Part shown: piece after piece, positions 50,401 to 61,360 of the stretch | How the letters are laid out: every line of letters starts with the position of its first letter | Position numbering within the stretch: position 1 is the first letter of the stretch | Source: Pholis gunnellus | Lineage: Eukaryota; Chordata; Actinopteri; Perciformes; Pholidae | DNA length: 64,000 nt | Assembly (NCBI GenBank): GCA_910591455.2 | Contig: OU342809.1 | Location: 12,479,815 to 12,543,814, forward strand | Direction: 5' to 3' | Position numbers and translations under genes: made by a program | Notes under the pieces: generated by a model | Databases searched by the model: none | What the model saw: only the letters and a program-made list of their open reading frames with translations | What the model was told of the DNA's origin: nothing

Positions 50401-52679
50401 ACTACACCAAGCCCTAAGCCCCCACACACTGACACGTCCATTTGCACTGACCAACAATTTACCAACGGCCAACATAAAAAGAAGAGGTCCAAAAAGCACA
50501 AAGACAAAGAACGAGAGCGCTTAAAACCAGACTGGATTGAGACGAGTCCAGACCTGAAGCAGGACCGAGAAAATCTTAAAGGTAAATGTCCTTAAAACCA
50601 TAAAACTGTCTCTGTAAGGTTTTTCTCACACTTCATGTTGTCCTACTGCTGTCATGAGTCTGTTTTATATTATTTGGTTGGACCATAACATTATCTTCTT
50701 TACTTAAGCAAAATGAAAACTCAGGGTTTGAGTTATAGTTGCTGCTGGAGGCCAACAAGGAGCAACTGATACATTTAAATGTGAACGAGCAGTGAGTGTT
50801 GTTCGGATTGTAGCACTTTCTCAGCTCTGCAGTCCTCACTCTCTGCTCTAGTCTGTTGATGATTGACTGTGAAACAGCTGGGTGACCTATGGTCGAGCGA
50901 GTCAGCAGGCGGCATTGCCTCCTACTCTGGGGCTGCAGACGTCACTGCTCGCCTTGGATCAGATCTCTAATCGGAAAGAGTGATAAATTATTCCATCAGC
51001 CTTGATATGATGGGCATATCATCGCATTTGCATTGGCAGATTACTCTAACCGTTTTTTTTTCAATGTGTGTGTGTGTTTTTCCTATCGACAGACCATGAA
51101 AGAGAGAAAGCACCTGTCAATCGAACCTCACCAGAAGAACTGCCTGACTATTTAATGTAAGATTCAAACACACTCTCTGCCCTGACTGCTGCTATAAATC
51201 CAAAAAGGGATTTATAATGCAGGAATTAAATTCAAATAATTGTCACATCATTGGTGGGTCCTCATACGTCGTTGTTTAAATCATTTGTCACTGAGCTGTT
51301 TAGGTTTCAGAGTCTAACCCACTGTTGTTGAGAGAAGAAAACCGACCCCCAAAAAGGGTTAGGATCAGCTTCAAAACATTCACATAAATAGAGTTAAGCA
51401 AAGCCATGTCTAAATGGGCTATCACAAAGCTTCCCTGAAGCAAACACATGACCTTATGTTTTACATTTATACATCTGGTCAACACATCGTGCTGTTAAAT
51501 CAGTGACGTGTCAGGCCTCTGGCTCTACCGTTCTGCACTGCCATCTACTGGAACAAATTAGAAACAACTTCTTATGTTTTCTCTTTTTTTTTTTCTTCAG
51601 AAAATACAGCGCCATAACAGCACTGGAGCAGCGCCAAGAGTATAAAGACGACTTCTGCGCAGAGTACGATGAATACAGAGCTCTTCATGATCGGATTGGG
51701 GCTATCACAGAGATGTTTGTTCAGTTGGGCTCAAAGATCAACACTCTGTCCCCGGGAACACAAGAGTACAAGGTACTGTCCGGACCAGGAGGCTTTAACT
51801 GCTCTAACAATGAACTGATCGGATACATGGCACCCTAACACTGCTTTTCTTTTGTTATCTTTTCAGCTTATGGAGGTCCAAATACTACAAAAGTACCGAA
51901 AGTATAAGAAAGTAAGAGTTGTTTGAATTTTAACTAATTTCATGTAACACTTGTGGCACTATACACTGGGCATCACGCCAGAAAGACTCATATGAACATA
52001 TTCATTTTTAAATGATACAAAAAAAAACATTTACCAATTAAAAGAAATCAAAAATAGATTAAAACATTATGAATTATCAATATGTTCACCACATCAGTCG
52101 AATGTGCATTGTGGCTTACCACATCACTTAGATTTTATCGTGAGGAGTATTTTGGAACAACAATTTATACGAGTCAGTAATTCTGCCTCTGTCAAGGTTT
52201 ATATACTGATAGTTGTCTCTGGCACCTCATGTCATGTCCCCTGGATAACCTCCCATGTCATTTAGCAAGACATTTGGCATCTAACTTCAAGTCAACCCAT
52301 TCCTTCTTTATTTTGGACATGGCTTTAATAGTTCAATCCCCTAATATACTAGCCTACTGACACAATTACAATTTTTTGTTGTGAGTGAAATCTTCCACAA
52401 ATTGATGAGAAACGTGCCTTATACAGCAACTTGGGGGCTTTGATTATGCTACTGAAACACTGAAGTACCCCCCCCCCCAAAAAAAAGCGAGGTTTATGAT
52501 GTTATGATGTTAATACGATGCCGACATGCGTTACCAAAAGCTCACTTCTGCCCTTTTTTTCTTTTCAGAAGTTTCCTGGTTATCGGGAAGAGAAGAAGCG
52601 ATGCGAGTACCTCCATCAGAAACTGTCGCATATCAAAGGCCTGATCACAGATTATGACCAAGCCCAGGGACTCTCCTAG
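29455..52679 (+). CDS. ell2: ELL2, RNA polymerase II elongation factor
   Basis: Twelve coding exons: 29455-29592, 32537-32584, 43716-43843, 44323-44477, 46897-47138, 47766-47890, 49390-49504, 50125-50581, 51093-51156, 51601-51772, 51867-51911 and 52569-52679. All are GT-AG and in phase, giving 599 residues (human ELL2 is about 640). ELL proteins suppress Pol II pausing and work in the super elongation complex in the nucleus. The N-terminal ELL domain begins MAALRQEHRYGLSCG and includes SSFDCIHQYVS, QDKITVCATDDSYQ and RDRIIHLLALKPYKKPELL. Basic clusters PKKQRLL and KKKRSKKHKDKERER (about residues 435-450) look like nuclear signals. The C-terminal occludin-homology domain starts at ELPDYLIKYSAITALEQRQ and ends near residue 595. 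Residues such as AEYDEYRALH and LLALKPYKKPELL favour ELL2 over ELL or ELL3. Confidence 0.93.
29593..32536 (+). other. ell2: ell2 intron 1
   Basis: Phase-0 intron with donor gtagga and a long pyrimidine tract before the acceptor at 32536. A family F repeat copy lies at 30835-31200. The rest is AT-rich with nothing recognisable. Confidence 0.7.
30835..31200 (+). repeat. dispersed repeat family F copy
   Basis: The copy starts tagggctgcaacaatg and runs through gaaatgacagaaaatac, aaaaatgactttaacaatca, atcgattatcaaaatagttgc and gatcgactaatc. I recognise this phrase order from fish sequences as an interspersed repeat. A shorter reverse fragment is at 28.8 kb. Confidence 0.65.
36106..36126. repeat. 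21-base poly(G) run
   Basis: Uninterrupted G tract in ell2 intron 2, on the coding strand. It could form a G-quadruplex in DNA or in pre-mRNA and is prone to length error in sequencing. Confidence 0.95.
38183..38212. repeat. (CCCT)n tract
   Basis: About seven CCCT units in ell2 intron 2. The complementary strand is GGGA-rich and satisfies the spacing for a G-quadruplex. Confidence 0.85.
40975..41255 (-). repeat. family B element, half copy
   Basis: It contains gtgtccggtctttgtgctaaag, gtaagctaattgag, caacaaactctcggcaagaaag and caaaaactattccttgaag. The last two are the right end of family B. The matching left end is not evident, so the copy looks truncated. Confidence 0.65.
43844..44322 (+). 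other. ell2: ell2 intron 3
   Basis: Phase-2 intron with donor gtaagc and acceptor tctccccacag. No repeat or other feature recognised. Confidence 0.8.
44478..46896 (+). other. ell2: ell2 intron 4
   Basis: Phase-1 intron with donor gtaagc. The acceptor is tgatcttag, followed by GTAAGTGCG, so the first exon bases look like a donor; the reading frame (S-K-C-V-K-V-Q-R-K-Q) supports this boundary. Nothing else is recognised in 2.4 kb of AT-rich sequence. Confidence 0.7.
47139..47765 (+). other. ell2: ell2 intron 5
   Basis: Phase-0 intron with donor gtgaga and acceptor after a T-rich run. No feature recognised. Confidence 0.75.
47891..49389 (+). other. ell2: ell2 intron 6 with a family B copy
   Basis: Phase-2 intron. 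Its first part holds a family B element at 47968-48335; 48340-49380 shows nothing recognisable. Confidence 0.7.
47968..48335. mobile_element. family B element, near full length
   Basis: It starts aaagcaatagttcaatattttgggaaat and has ccagttagatgagacg on the left and gcatcttttcatctaac on the right, in inverted relation. The centre includes ggaaacagtgggtaacagc facing gctgtttcccgtctttgtgc. This is the same symmetric plan as the copy at 22.8-23.3 kb. Confidence 0.7.
49505..50124 (+). other. ell2: ell2 intron 7 with a family B right-end fragment
   Basis: Phase-0 intron between the exon ending AKNLSV and the large exon 8. At about 49850-50005, ttctcaactaactctctgc and caaactattcctttaaa mark the right end of a family B element. 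The terminal tttaa agrees with the family's left-end consensus. Confidence 0.6.
50582..51092 (+). other. ell2: ell2 intron 8
   Basis: Phase-1 intron, donor gtaaat. A short TG run (gtgtgtgtgtg) precedes the acceptor. No other feature. Confidence 0.75.
51157..51600 (+). other. ell2: ell2 intron 9
   Basis: Phase-2 intron with a strong polypyrimidine tract (ctcttttttttttttcttcag) at its end. No other feature. Confidence 0.8.
51912..52568 (+). other. ell2: ell2 intron 11
   Basis: Phase-0 intron separating the 45-bp exon 11 from the last coding exon. An 11-base C run followed by A's lies at about 52468-52486. Nothing else recognised. Confidence 0.75.
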
Positions 52680-55600
52680 TAACCGGTTTCTACCCTCAGC
52701 AGGGTATATTATGACTGGACACAAAGACTCCTAATGGACCCAAAGACTGCCCAGCTGGGTCCTGCAGTCGCTGAGACACTATTCACTTTACTTCTCCGAG
52801 TGTAAATGGAATCGAGGAGCAATGTTCTTTTTCAAAAGTGGGCTGAGACCACCGACTCGTGATCAAAGGTTGACCTTTAACATTATGGTTCTCAACTATG
52901 ATTCTCGCTGGATTCTGTTCTGCTGTAAAAGTGAAAGCCAAATCCATTTTTCTGAAATGTAAAGCAGATGTGATCCTTCCTGCTTAATTGGATTTTTATT
53001 CTATCCTTTATCTCGTCAGAACTAAGGAAAAATGTGTTGATTTATATTAAAAAACAGAGTATAAAATTGATGGTACAATCAATCTTAGGTTGAAGCAAAT
53101 GCTACTAAAGTCTTTATATTTAACAAACAGAGGAATCTGTTTAAATGCTGTTTGCTGACAGAAAGTCAACACCGTGAATCACATTAATTATTCATTTGTA
53201 ACAGTAATAAGATCACATATTGACAATGATAAGGTCACTCCATTAACAATGTATCTCCCTTCAAACCACAAAATGTTAGCGGCCATAAAAGAAAGATATA
53301 TATATATATATATTCTTGCAGGACCGAGACGTACAACATGTATCTCAATCTATCACTAAAATTATCACAACATGAAGTTTAAAGCATTATATGCAAAGTT
53401 CTTTGGGCATAAGGAACTTCACCATGTAGCTTTCTGCCAACGTCCTGTGTCATTTCGAAGGAATGTTGGGAATGCCACAAAACCACTCCTCCCAGTACCT
53501 GAATGCTGGTTTCTAGATGGTGCTTCAGCACATCTAGTGTTAGATTCACCCACATGTAGCCTACCACAAACTGCCTTTTCATTATCAACTCTCTCAAGTG
53601 TTCTGGTTACAGGTTTGTAAGTAATCATGCGTTATTTACGCTGTAGATGAACGACTACAAGCTCTGTGAAACATAACCTTTTACTCTACATGCAGTTTAA
53701 AAAGCTTACAGGGGCGTTTTATCGTGTTAATCGAGCCGTCCACACATTGATTTACTATGATTTTGCTTTGGTTGAAGTATTTAGATCGATTGCAATAGAG
53801 ATGCCTTTAACAAATTGGCCCGTACAATTTTTCGGCGGTCACTCAGTTCATACCACTTTGGTTCACTTCGGTGTAGAGCAGGCGGACCTCTAGAGGCTGC
53901 TAGCAGGTCTGTTAGACTCATTTTAGACTTTCTGTCCCAAGGCAGGTACATCTGAATAACCACAAACTGTACTTTTATTTCACCTTATCATTAGCTGTAG
54001 CCTGAAGTAGAAAATAGAGATCAAATTTCAGTGTTCTCTGTTCTCTCTCTCTGTCGTTTGCATCGATGTAGCTGCACTCACAACTGTCTTAATGATGGCT
54101 TAAAATGAGAGAATGAAGCTAATAGTTGCCTTAACATGTATGTCAGACATTTCCAAGATCATGCCATCGCTGTTCAGACATGTTCTTGGTTTAACCTGCA
54201 ATTCACGGCATTCCCAGACCTTTTCTGTAAATGTATTTAAGTTTGAAGGAATTTCAGTTACTGGATAGTTGTTACTGGATAGTTGTTGTTTTGTCTGTGT
54301 TGTTCTTGTTTTTTTTCCATGTGTATGTCTTAATTATTTTCTATTTCTGTCAGATAATCATGAACTGTTAAGGGATGTAATTCAATGTCCAATCGTGGCA
54401 AGCACCACTATCAAAAGAAAGAATAATTGCAGAAATATCTACAGAATAATGTGCTGCAATGAAAATACTCAGTGGGCTTATTGTCGAATACTTAGCAGCT
54501 CTTTTGCAAAATGTAAATGTACTTTTTTTTTAATTTTTACATTTGATAGGTTACTTCTGGTATGTTTGAAGGATTTGAGACGAGCAACAGTTGCTGTGTC
54601 TTGGCACATATGAACAATTCAAGGAAATAAATATTTATTTGCACTGACTATTGGAAATCTTAGAATTGTGAGCCCAGATTTTCACCTTTTAAATATCAAA
54701 GCTAAAAATGCTGGCTTCTTAAAGCTCGAGTACCCCTACAGAAATCTTTTATTTTTATTTTGGCTGTTTGAATCTCTTCTCAGGACCAGAGGTCACCCTA
54801 TTTCACAAACCTTTTGCCAATATGCATTTTGATGAGCTCAGCAAATGTGCCACATAGCTCCACCCAACTCGAGGAAAGGTCTGATGAGTCATAATGACTG
54901 AAAAGAACAGTGTTTTGTTCTGGTACTGGATCTGGAAATTCATGTGGCATGGTTCAAATGATGTTAAAAAAGACAAGAGCACAATGCCTGCTCAGATATA
55001 CAAAATCATTTATTTGTGTTTCAAAGAATTTCTCATTCAAAACAGAAAGGTACTGAAACAGTGTTTTGATGGTGGCGGGATGGAAACGTCCACATATCAC
55101 CATGAAGACCATGAGACCTTAAAGTACTAACGATTCACTGAACCAATTCCAGTTAAGGGCTTCCCGTACACTACTTAAGTAGTACTGGTCAATTGTACAA
55201 CACATCAAACAAAATGCATCATGGGCAAAATATCAGTCTAGTCAGTATGTATGAAGATAATGGTACCATTCATGTCAACATAATGTTTTTTGGGGAACCA
55301 GACCCTCGGTGTAAAGGGCCTCTCAAGTGCTAACTGTGTTTTTTTTTACTGTTGCAGGAGCTAACTACTGATGGTGCCTTTTTCATTCAAAGAGCAGACA
55401 CTCTGCATGTAACTATCATTGGTATTCTGGAAAAAAAAATGTACTTGGGCCAGCAGTATTTACACATCTGTAGTTTCACACTGTTGCCAATGTTCAAAGT
55501 GCTTTGTTCATCATTTTTTGTTTCAGTTGATATCAGATGCCTTTAAAATGTATAAAGTGTGTTGGCACTGACATTTTTCAGCATTTTAGAAATGCAAGGT

Positions 55601-56060
55601 TTTCCAGGACACCAATTTAACTGCATCTAATGTCAGCTATGTGCATACAAGTATATTTGGAAGAATGACCTGGATTTTGTTTGCATTTGCATTTCCAGTC
55701 CAGCAAACTAATACTGGTGCATTTAACTGGTTTGTTGATACTGGGAAAACAATGTCTCAATGGAAATGTGAAATCAAATATGTTGACTATTATGAATCAC
55801 TGCAATCGATCTACCTAGGAGAACAAATTAGTTTATTTATTGCTTTGTATGTGTTTGTCTTTTTATGGGATTCATCTTTGCATAGTTCATTCTTTTCAGC
55901 AAAACTTAAAGTATGGTGAAAGGGAAATGGAATATATTTTTGCAATTTTTAATGGCGGATGCTTTATCACGATGCCATCCTCTTGAGAAAAGCTTTCAGA
56001 AAAAAAAAGGTGTATTGTTGTCTCAGTCTAAATGAAAAATAAAGCTCTTTTGAATTCAAC
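52680..56060 (+). other. ell2: ell2 3'UTR, about 3.4 kb, with two poly(A) signals
   Basis: AT-rich sequence after the TAG. AATAAA occurs at 54626-54631 and again at 56038-56043; the second is followed by GT-rich sequence and is the likely distal end. A TA run lies near 53290-53312. Short open frames here have no coding character. Confidence 0.6.
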
Positions 56061-56204
56061 AGTGTCTTGATTCCTCCAGAGGGCAGCGCTACTCCGTTTA
56101 TAAAGTGAACCACACCGGTTTTCTGTTGGTCTCCACAGTTATTAGATTATCGACGCCATTGAAAAACAAAACATGTCGTTTTTAAGAACCACAATTTACA
56201 ATGT

Positions 56205-57348
56205 CTGATAATTATTTCAGTGCTTTATTAACATTTCAATCAACGGTGACACTGAATGACACTACATGTGATAATACATGTCACGTGCAGCTTGGAGAGA
56301 GAAAGTTGAAGGTTTCTAATTTTTCCTGGCACACTTGTTTTATTTGCGTCACGATTAAAAAAAAATAACACAAACCCAAGCATACAATAGACAATATATT
56401 AAGAATTTATTTGTAATCACATTATCAAGGGTGTTTTAGCTCTTTATATTAGTAACACATTATGCAAAGGCTTATTTCATGCACAAAACTTTAAATTTGT
56501 CACAGTAGGATAAGCACATGTGTAAATAAAGAAATCAATAATGGCTGGATTTCATCTAGCAGTTTTGATTTCAGGGTCATGGTATTGTGCATGCTGGCAC
56601 TTTGATAGAAACAGAGCCATTGATTGTGTTATTAGTAAATTGTGCATTTTTCCTACTATGACAAGTCAGAATGTCTGCAGCTATTCCCAGAAATCTCTCC
56701 GCTGCTTTTTTCCCCTCTGGAAGCACCTTTGGCTGAGAAGCAGCTTATTCATCACTTGAATCATTGAGGTAAAACTTTGAGCAGCATCTTATCACAAAAC
56801 ATTAGAGCAAAGGAAGATGGTGAACTTGAAGTTGCATCTTCACTCAGATTAAGATTTTACTTTTTCTAAGAGATGTATAAAAGCAAATGCAAAAAAAAGC
56901 TTGCATCGGTAATAAGCCCTTGTTTATAAGTAAAGTAGATACAAAACTGCTGGTGTTAGATGTAGTGTTGGAAAAGACAGGAATGCACATAAGTTTAGCC
57001 TTGCTTCGTTTTCTTAATTACGAAAAATGAACAAGGCTTCTATGTAACCTCGATTTGCTCCCTTTTAAACCAGTGTTTTAAACCTTAACTGGCCCTTATT
57101 CATCGCGCCTCAGAAGTATGATGTAATGAGTTCAATCAGTCAAAACATCTGTTACCAAACGATCAAATCCAGTCATCCCTTCAGTGCAAAACATAAATGC
57201 TATTCAAACATGAATGTGCCTCTGATGTTGCTTAATCTCATTGTGAACCCCCACGACAGCTCCAGTGAAATGACACTAAACCCTTTTAAAAACCTGACAC
57301 GATAATATGTTTTTACTCGTTTGTCAGTAAGGTTTAACTCCACTCTTC
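56205..57348 (-). other. pex11a: pex11a 3'UTR with candidate poly(A) signals
   Basis: On the minus strand AATAAA lies at 56411-56406 and at 56229-56224 (TTTATT on plus), 0.94-1.13 kb past the stop. The distal one would leave about 150 bp between pex11a and ell2 transcript ends. Confidence 0.55.
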
Positions 57349-59707
57349 TCATGGTTTAAGTGTGAACTTGGGCTGCACGAGGGTTACAATCCCAATCACT
57401 GAGGACATCAAACCGCAGAATCCCACCACTCCTGCATTGGACTGATATATACCCAACCTGTGGAGGGGAATGAAGAGGTCACATATATTTTTCAGCGTGT
57501 CCACAGCAACAGCAGGATGCGATCTTAGGCTCTCCAACAGCAGAAAGAAAAACGCGTCAAGCTGAGGAACGACCGCTTCGGCTACTTCAGGACTCGCACC
57601 GAGATGCGTCTCCATTTTCTGTCTAAAGTTTTTATCTTTTGCCCTCTGAACCATTAGCTGGAGGACTACATAAGCATCTCTGGTCAGACTCATAACCAGC
57701 GAGAGGAAGTAGCAGCGAGAGGAATTCAGGCTCCAGCGTTCCTTGTCGATTTCACGGATGAGACCGACGCTTCTGGCCCAAAGTACATTGTCACAGATGA
57801 AGTAGAGGGCGCGGTTGATGTTGGCCGCGGTGAGGCACAGGCACAGCACTCGGTCAGAGAGTCGCATGGTTCGCTTAGCAGCCTCCATGGAGTTTATTGT
57901 GTTTCCCAGCCTGAACACTGACAAAGGAGGAAGAAAAAAGGGGTATTAGAGCAATCTATTATGAAATGTCGGGTCAACATTTCACAGTAGCAGTCCGCTA
58001 ACGAGAGCAGTTAAGCTACATATAAACCAAACTACAGTGTCTTTCATCTTAAAACGTGTTGAATATACCTGTCAAAAATGGGGTCAGTTTAGGGTATTAC
58101 CAAAACATGTTACTACGGCTAGCTGGGTTGCGATTGCACCCTGAAGGTTGGGTCTAAACCAGACAGAAGAGCCTCGAACTTGTGTTCTCTCTACTGGCCA
58201 TCAGGGGACAGAATGTACAGAAGTCTATGAGAAAATGATTCTACTTCTCACTTTATTTATCACCTTAGTTAACATTGTTAACATGAGTTTATGGTCTCAG
58301 TCGCCAGTTTAGAGTCTCATAAATACAGCATGATGATCATTTAGTAAATGATGGGCCCATTTAGAGTAAAGCAGGCCATAAAGCAGGGTATGCTTTATGG
58401 CTTTATGCTTTTTGACGGTCAAAATCCAACATGCCGAACTCAAAGCTTCAAAAGCACGGTCCACAAACCAATGGGTGACATCATGACGACAACGTCCACT
58501 TCTAAAAGATCCTTCACACACACTTCAGCCCTATCCTATGCCATATTTGAAAAGATGGAGATGGAATAATTCAACGTATTGTTTGACTTTATTAAATACT
58601 GTTTTAAAAAGGTACTATTCAACAGATCCTTGTACTTGTAAGTGACACCGTTCAGGAGCAACATGCGACGTGCTTGAAAAGAAAGCTTTAGTTATCCCTC
58701 TCTCTCCGTTTCTTTAAACGGTGACACCTGCATGCCTCCTTCAACCACCATCACTGAAGCCAGACAGACCAGACATGGAGGCAGGAGAGCTCTGTGACTA
58801 CCACTCTGACGCACAGTGGAGATAATTAAGTGGCGCACAAACAGTCTGGCCTGGTTCACCTTTGACCCAGAGAGGAGCAAAGGTCCGTCTTGCCTGACCC
58901 TGCTCTAAGGCATCGTCTTATCCTTCATTTCTATGTGGAGCCAAGTCTCTGAAACATTGTTATTAATATGCAAACCACAGCGTTGGCAAAGAGATAAATG
59001 ATTCATGGAAAGACTCCCACATATTCTGAGGAATGAAAACTCATTTAATGATAAATGGACACTACTACTAGAACCTCTGTATAAAGAACAAGTTGTATCA
59101 AAATGTTGTATTCCTCATTGCAACACAGTCCGTGTTTGGCCTGTAACAACAAATTGAAAAGCAATACAAATGTCACGATAGAGTGTCAAAGTTCAAAAAG
59201 TCGATGAGCTGTCAAGGCCAGTTTTATGGTCATCAGTCTTACAGCCACAGTCGCTGCAGGTCTGCGTATCAGTCACCAATACAACGTCTATCTCAGCTCA
59301 CAGGGGCAAACCTGTGGACTTCAACACAGCCACAAACAGATAACAAGTGTGTGTACTTTACCGCCACATGTTCTATGGCACTTAGGAACGATTGCCAAGA
59401 ACACGCTCATTCTCATTCTTCTCTACTCAATTTAAGAAACTATATTTCCTGGAACAAAGGCGGCAGGTCCAAAAGTTTCGTGAAACAGACGAGGTTATTG
59501 AATTATTGATCGCACGCTGGAGAAAGTCAAACAGCTTAAGCCCTTATTTGCTGCGACTCTGCTGCTGTCTTGTGGGCAGCTCGTCTTGACCTTGTTGATG
59601 AATCATCACCGTATTTAGAGAGAAAATCAGCAGCAAGACGAGGACAAAGAAAACCTGTCCCACATGGTCCTGGAGTGAAAAGAATGTTGATTTCAGATTA
59701 TTACAAT

Positions 59708-59740
<33 letters not shown>

Positions 59741-60420
59741 CACAGTGCAGATGAAATGGTCGGCTAAATCCATTCTCTCAGATGTGAGAACTTGTTTTGT
59801 AATAGTGTTTCTTTGGACAAGCTATTTGAAGACATCCCGTTGGGCCCTGAGGAATTTTAAGGGACATTTGTCCCACTTTAGTCCAATGTTTTAATGGAAA
59901 ATGAAGGGCAGCAACACAGAGCTTTTACTCAGCTGCAAGTATCATTAATAATGACATGAGGCACTTAACCTATATGGCTAGAATTTAACATGTTGAACCA
60001 AAATAACTGAATTAACTTTAACTACTGTAGCTCCCCACACCTCACTTCACAGTTACAGTTATACTCACATTTCCGTCCAGCGCTCATGTTGGTTTCCAGA
60101 CTTTTAAGCTTCGCCACAAGGTCCTTTCTTTCCGCGTTGTTTCGTAGTAAATATATCGACAGCGCGCATGCATATTGGGTTGCCCTGAAATAAAGAAAGA
60201 AGACGAAGAGCGTGAGAAAAAGTAGAAAGTTGACGTTCAATTGAGAGCTCTCGCGCTACTTTCGTCCCACGCGTATCCAGTAACGTTTACTCAACTTTTC
60301 TGTCAACAAAATACAAAAGGTGGACAGTTTACGAGGAGGTCACAAACACTCTAAAACGACTCACCTGAATATCCGGTCCCTTCCTTGGCTTTGGCTCGTG
60401 AATTTTAAAAACCCGTCCAT
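57349..60420 (-). CDS. pex11a: PEX11 alpha, peroxisome proliferation factor
   Basis: Three coding exons on the minus strand: 60420-60365, 60184-60069 and 57917-57349, in phase, giving 246 residues (human PEX11A has 247). PEX11 proteins sit in the peroxisomal membrane, bind and bend it through an N-terminal amphipathic region, and promote elongation before fission. The start MDGFLKFTSQSQGRDRIFR matches the family opening. FRATQY, SAGRKLFRLGN, NRALYFICDNVLWARSVGL, CDLFIPLHRLGIY and a C-terminal hydrophobic segment (AGVVGFCGLMSSVIGIVTLV) are all present, with a lysine near the end (LKP). FRATQY, ICDNVLWARSVGL and the I-Y-x-SN-x-G run favour PEX11A over PEX11B. The longer open frame that extends the last exon to 57924 crosses the acceptor and is not the true start. 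Confidence 0.94.
58170..58570 (+). repeat. dispersed repeat family C copy
   Basis: It matches the copy at 25.5 kb through agaagtctatgagaaaatga, catttagtaaatgatggg, gcagggtatgctt and gtccacaaaccaatggg. It includes an extra short duplicated stretch (ttatggctttatgc). Confidence 0.75.
59708..59739. repeat. (GCA)n trinucleotide repeat
   Basis: About 10.7 GCA units in pex11a intron 2, reading CTG repeats in the pex11a pre-mRNA. The polyalanine and polyglutamine frames over it are artefacts. Confidence 0.95.
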
Positions 60421-60434
60421 GATTAAACGGGACA

Positions 60435-60449
60435 AGAACAGCTTGTTCT
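60435..60449. promoter_or_regulatory. pex11a: perfect palindromic glucocorticoid/androgen response element
   Basis: AGAACAgctTGTTCT is an exact match to the 15-bp consensus (two inverted AGAACA half-sites with a 3-bp spacer) bound by GR, AR, PR and MR. It lies 15-29 nt upstream of the pex11a start codon, in the 5'UTR or core promoter. The sequence match is certain; function is inferred. Confidence 0.7.
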
Positions 60450-60884
60450 AGTTCGCTAAGACAGAGTTTCACTCAGAGACGGAGACACGTTAACGTCGAT
60501 TTCTCGCTACCGTTTGGTAGAATGTCATCAACTTGTATTCACTTTAAATGTTGGCAATGGTGCTTCATCAAACGTTGCCAGTGAAAACTCAAACAGATCA
60601 TCTGAATTTTGAAACTTCTTGCACGTTCACACTAAGCTAATTTCCCCAGTCGGTTTGGGCGATCAACACAGCTGAGCCAAAAGCACTTGTTTCACTACGG
60701 ACAGCTTTGCAGACGGACCAAAAGCCGAACGGGTTTAATTCACGGACCAGCGCGGAAACTATATTTTAATGAATGGTAATCCCAGTTAAAAAAGAAAAGT
60801 TTCACAAATACATGACAGTAAACGGAAATATATTAAAATCATTGTAAAAAATGTAAATGTGTAACACTCCCGTTACCTTCAAAT
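60450..60884. other. upstream region of pex11a
   Basis: Likely pex11a promoter and distal flank. No TATA box or PPAR element (paired AGGTCA spaced by one) was seen. No gene. Confidence 0.5.
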
Positions 60885-61360
60885 TTACTAACATCTTTTA
60901 TCCTTGGGGTCAATTTGACCCCAGCAATTTAAACCTCCAGAAAATGATTATAATAAAATTGTTACCCAATTGTATGTGTCGGGTACTTTATGTTTGTTGG
61001 TTGACTACCTAAATAGCCCTCTGTTAGGTTAGGGCCCTAAAGCTTTTTGAAGATTATACAAGTGCATGTTATGGTGACCTCAATATCATCCCAAACAACC
61101 AAAACAAAATGTGTGTAAAATGTTGATATTTCTTATATGATTTATATAGCTAAAACAACCAAAATTGACCCCAAAGAACACCGATGCATACAGCATGTGT
61201 ACAGGACATTGAAAACATATCATCATGTTAATTTTATGTTTACCCATTTAAATTAGGAAAAATCCATTAAATATGAAGCAAAACAAATTATGTCAATCAT
61301 TTATTTAGAGACACTAAACATTGAATGGGGTCTAATTGACCCCAAAGATAATAGGAGGTA
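60885..61360. mobile_element. inverted-repeat element with GGGGTCAATTTGACCCC ends
   Basis: A 24-bp block at 60900-60923 recurs inverted at 61326-61349 with about three differences; each block is itself a palindrome of GGGGTCA. A related half-block lies at about 61163-61178. The opening taacactcccgttacc resembles non-autonomous piggyBac-like repeats I recall from fish, but no TTAA duplication was confirmed. There is no transposase frame. Confidence 0.55.

Larger units (their letters stand above)
57918..60068 (-). other. pex11a: pex11a intron 2
   Basis: Phase-1 intron with donor gtgagt and acceptor tttgtcag on the minus strand. It holds a family C repeat and a GCA trinucleotide run. The remainder shows nothing recognisable. 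Confidence 0.7.

Noticed and set aside
50182..50499. 105-codon minus-strand frame inside ell2 exon 8
   Set aside because: It is the shadow of the low-complexity, Ser/Pro-rich ell2 coding sequence.
57349..57924. A single-exon 191-residue reading of pex11a starting at 57924
   Set aside because: The first codons cross the acceptor (tttgtcag at 57918-57919). The true protein begins in the exon at 60420 with MDGFLKFTSQSQGRDR.
59570..59894. Possible polyalanine or polyglutamine protein across the GCA run
   Set aside because: The run is intronic in pex11a, the two frames are incompatible, and neither has flanking coding signal.
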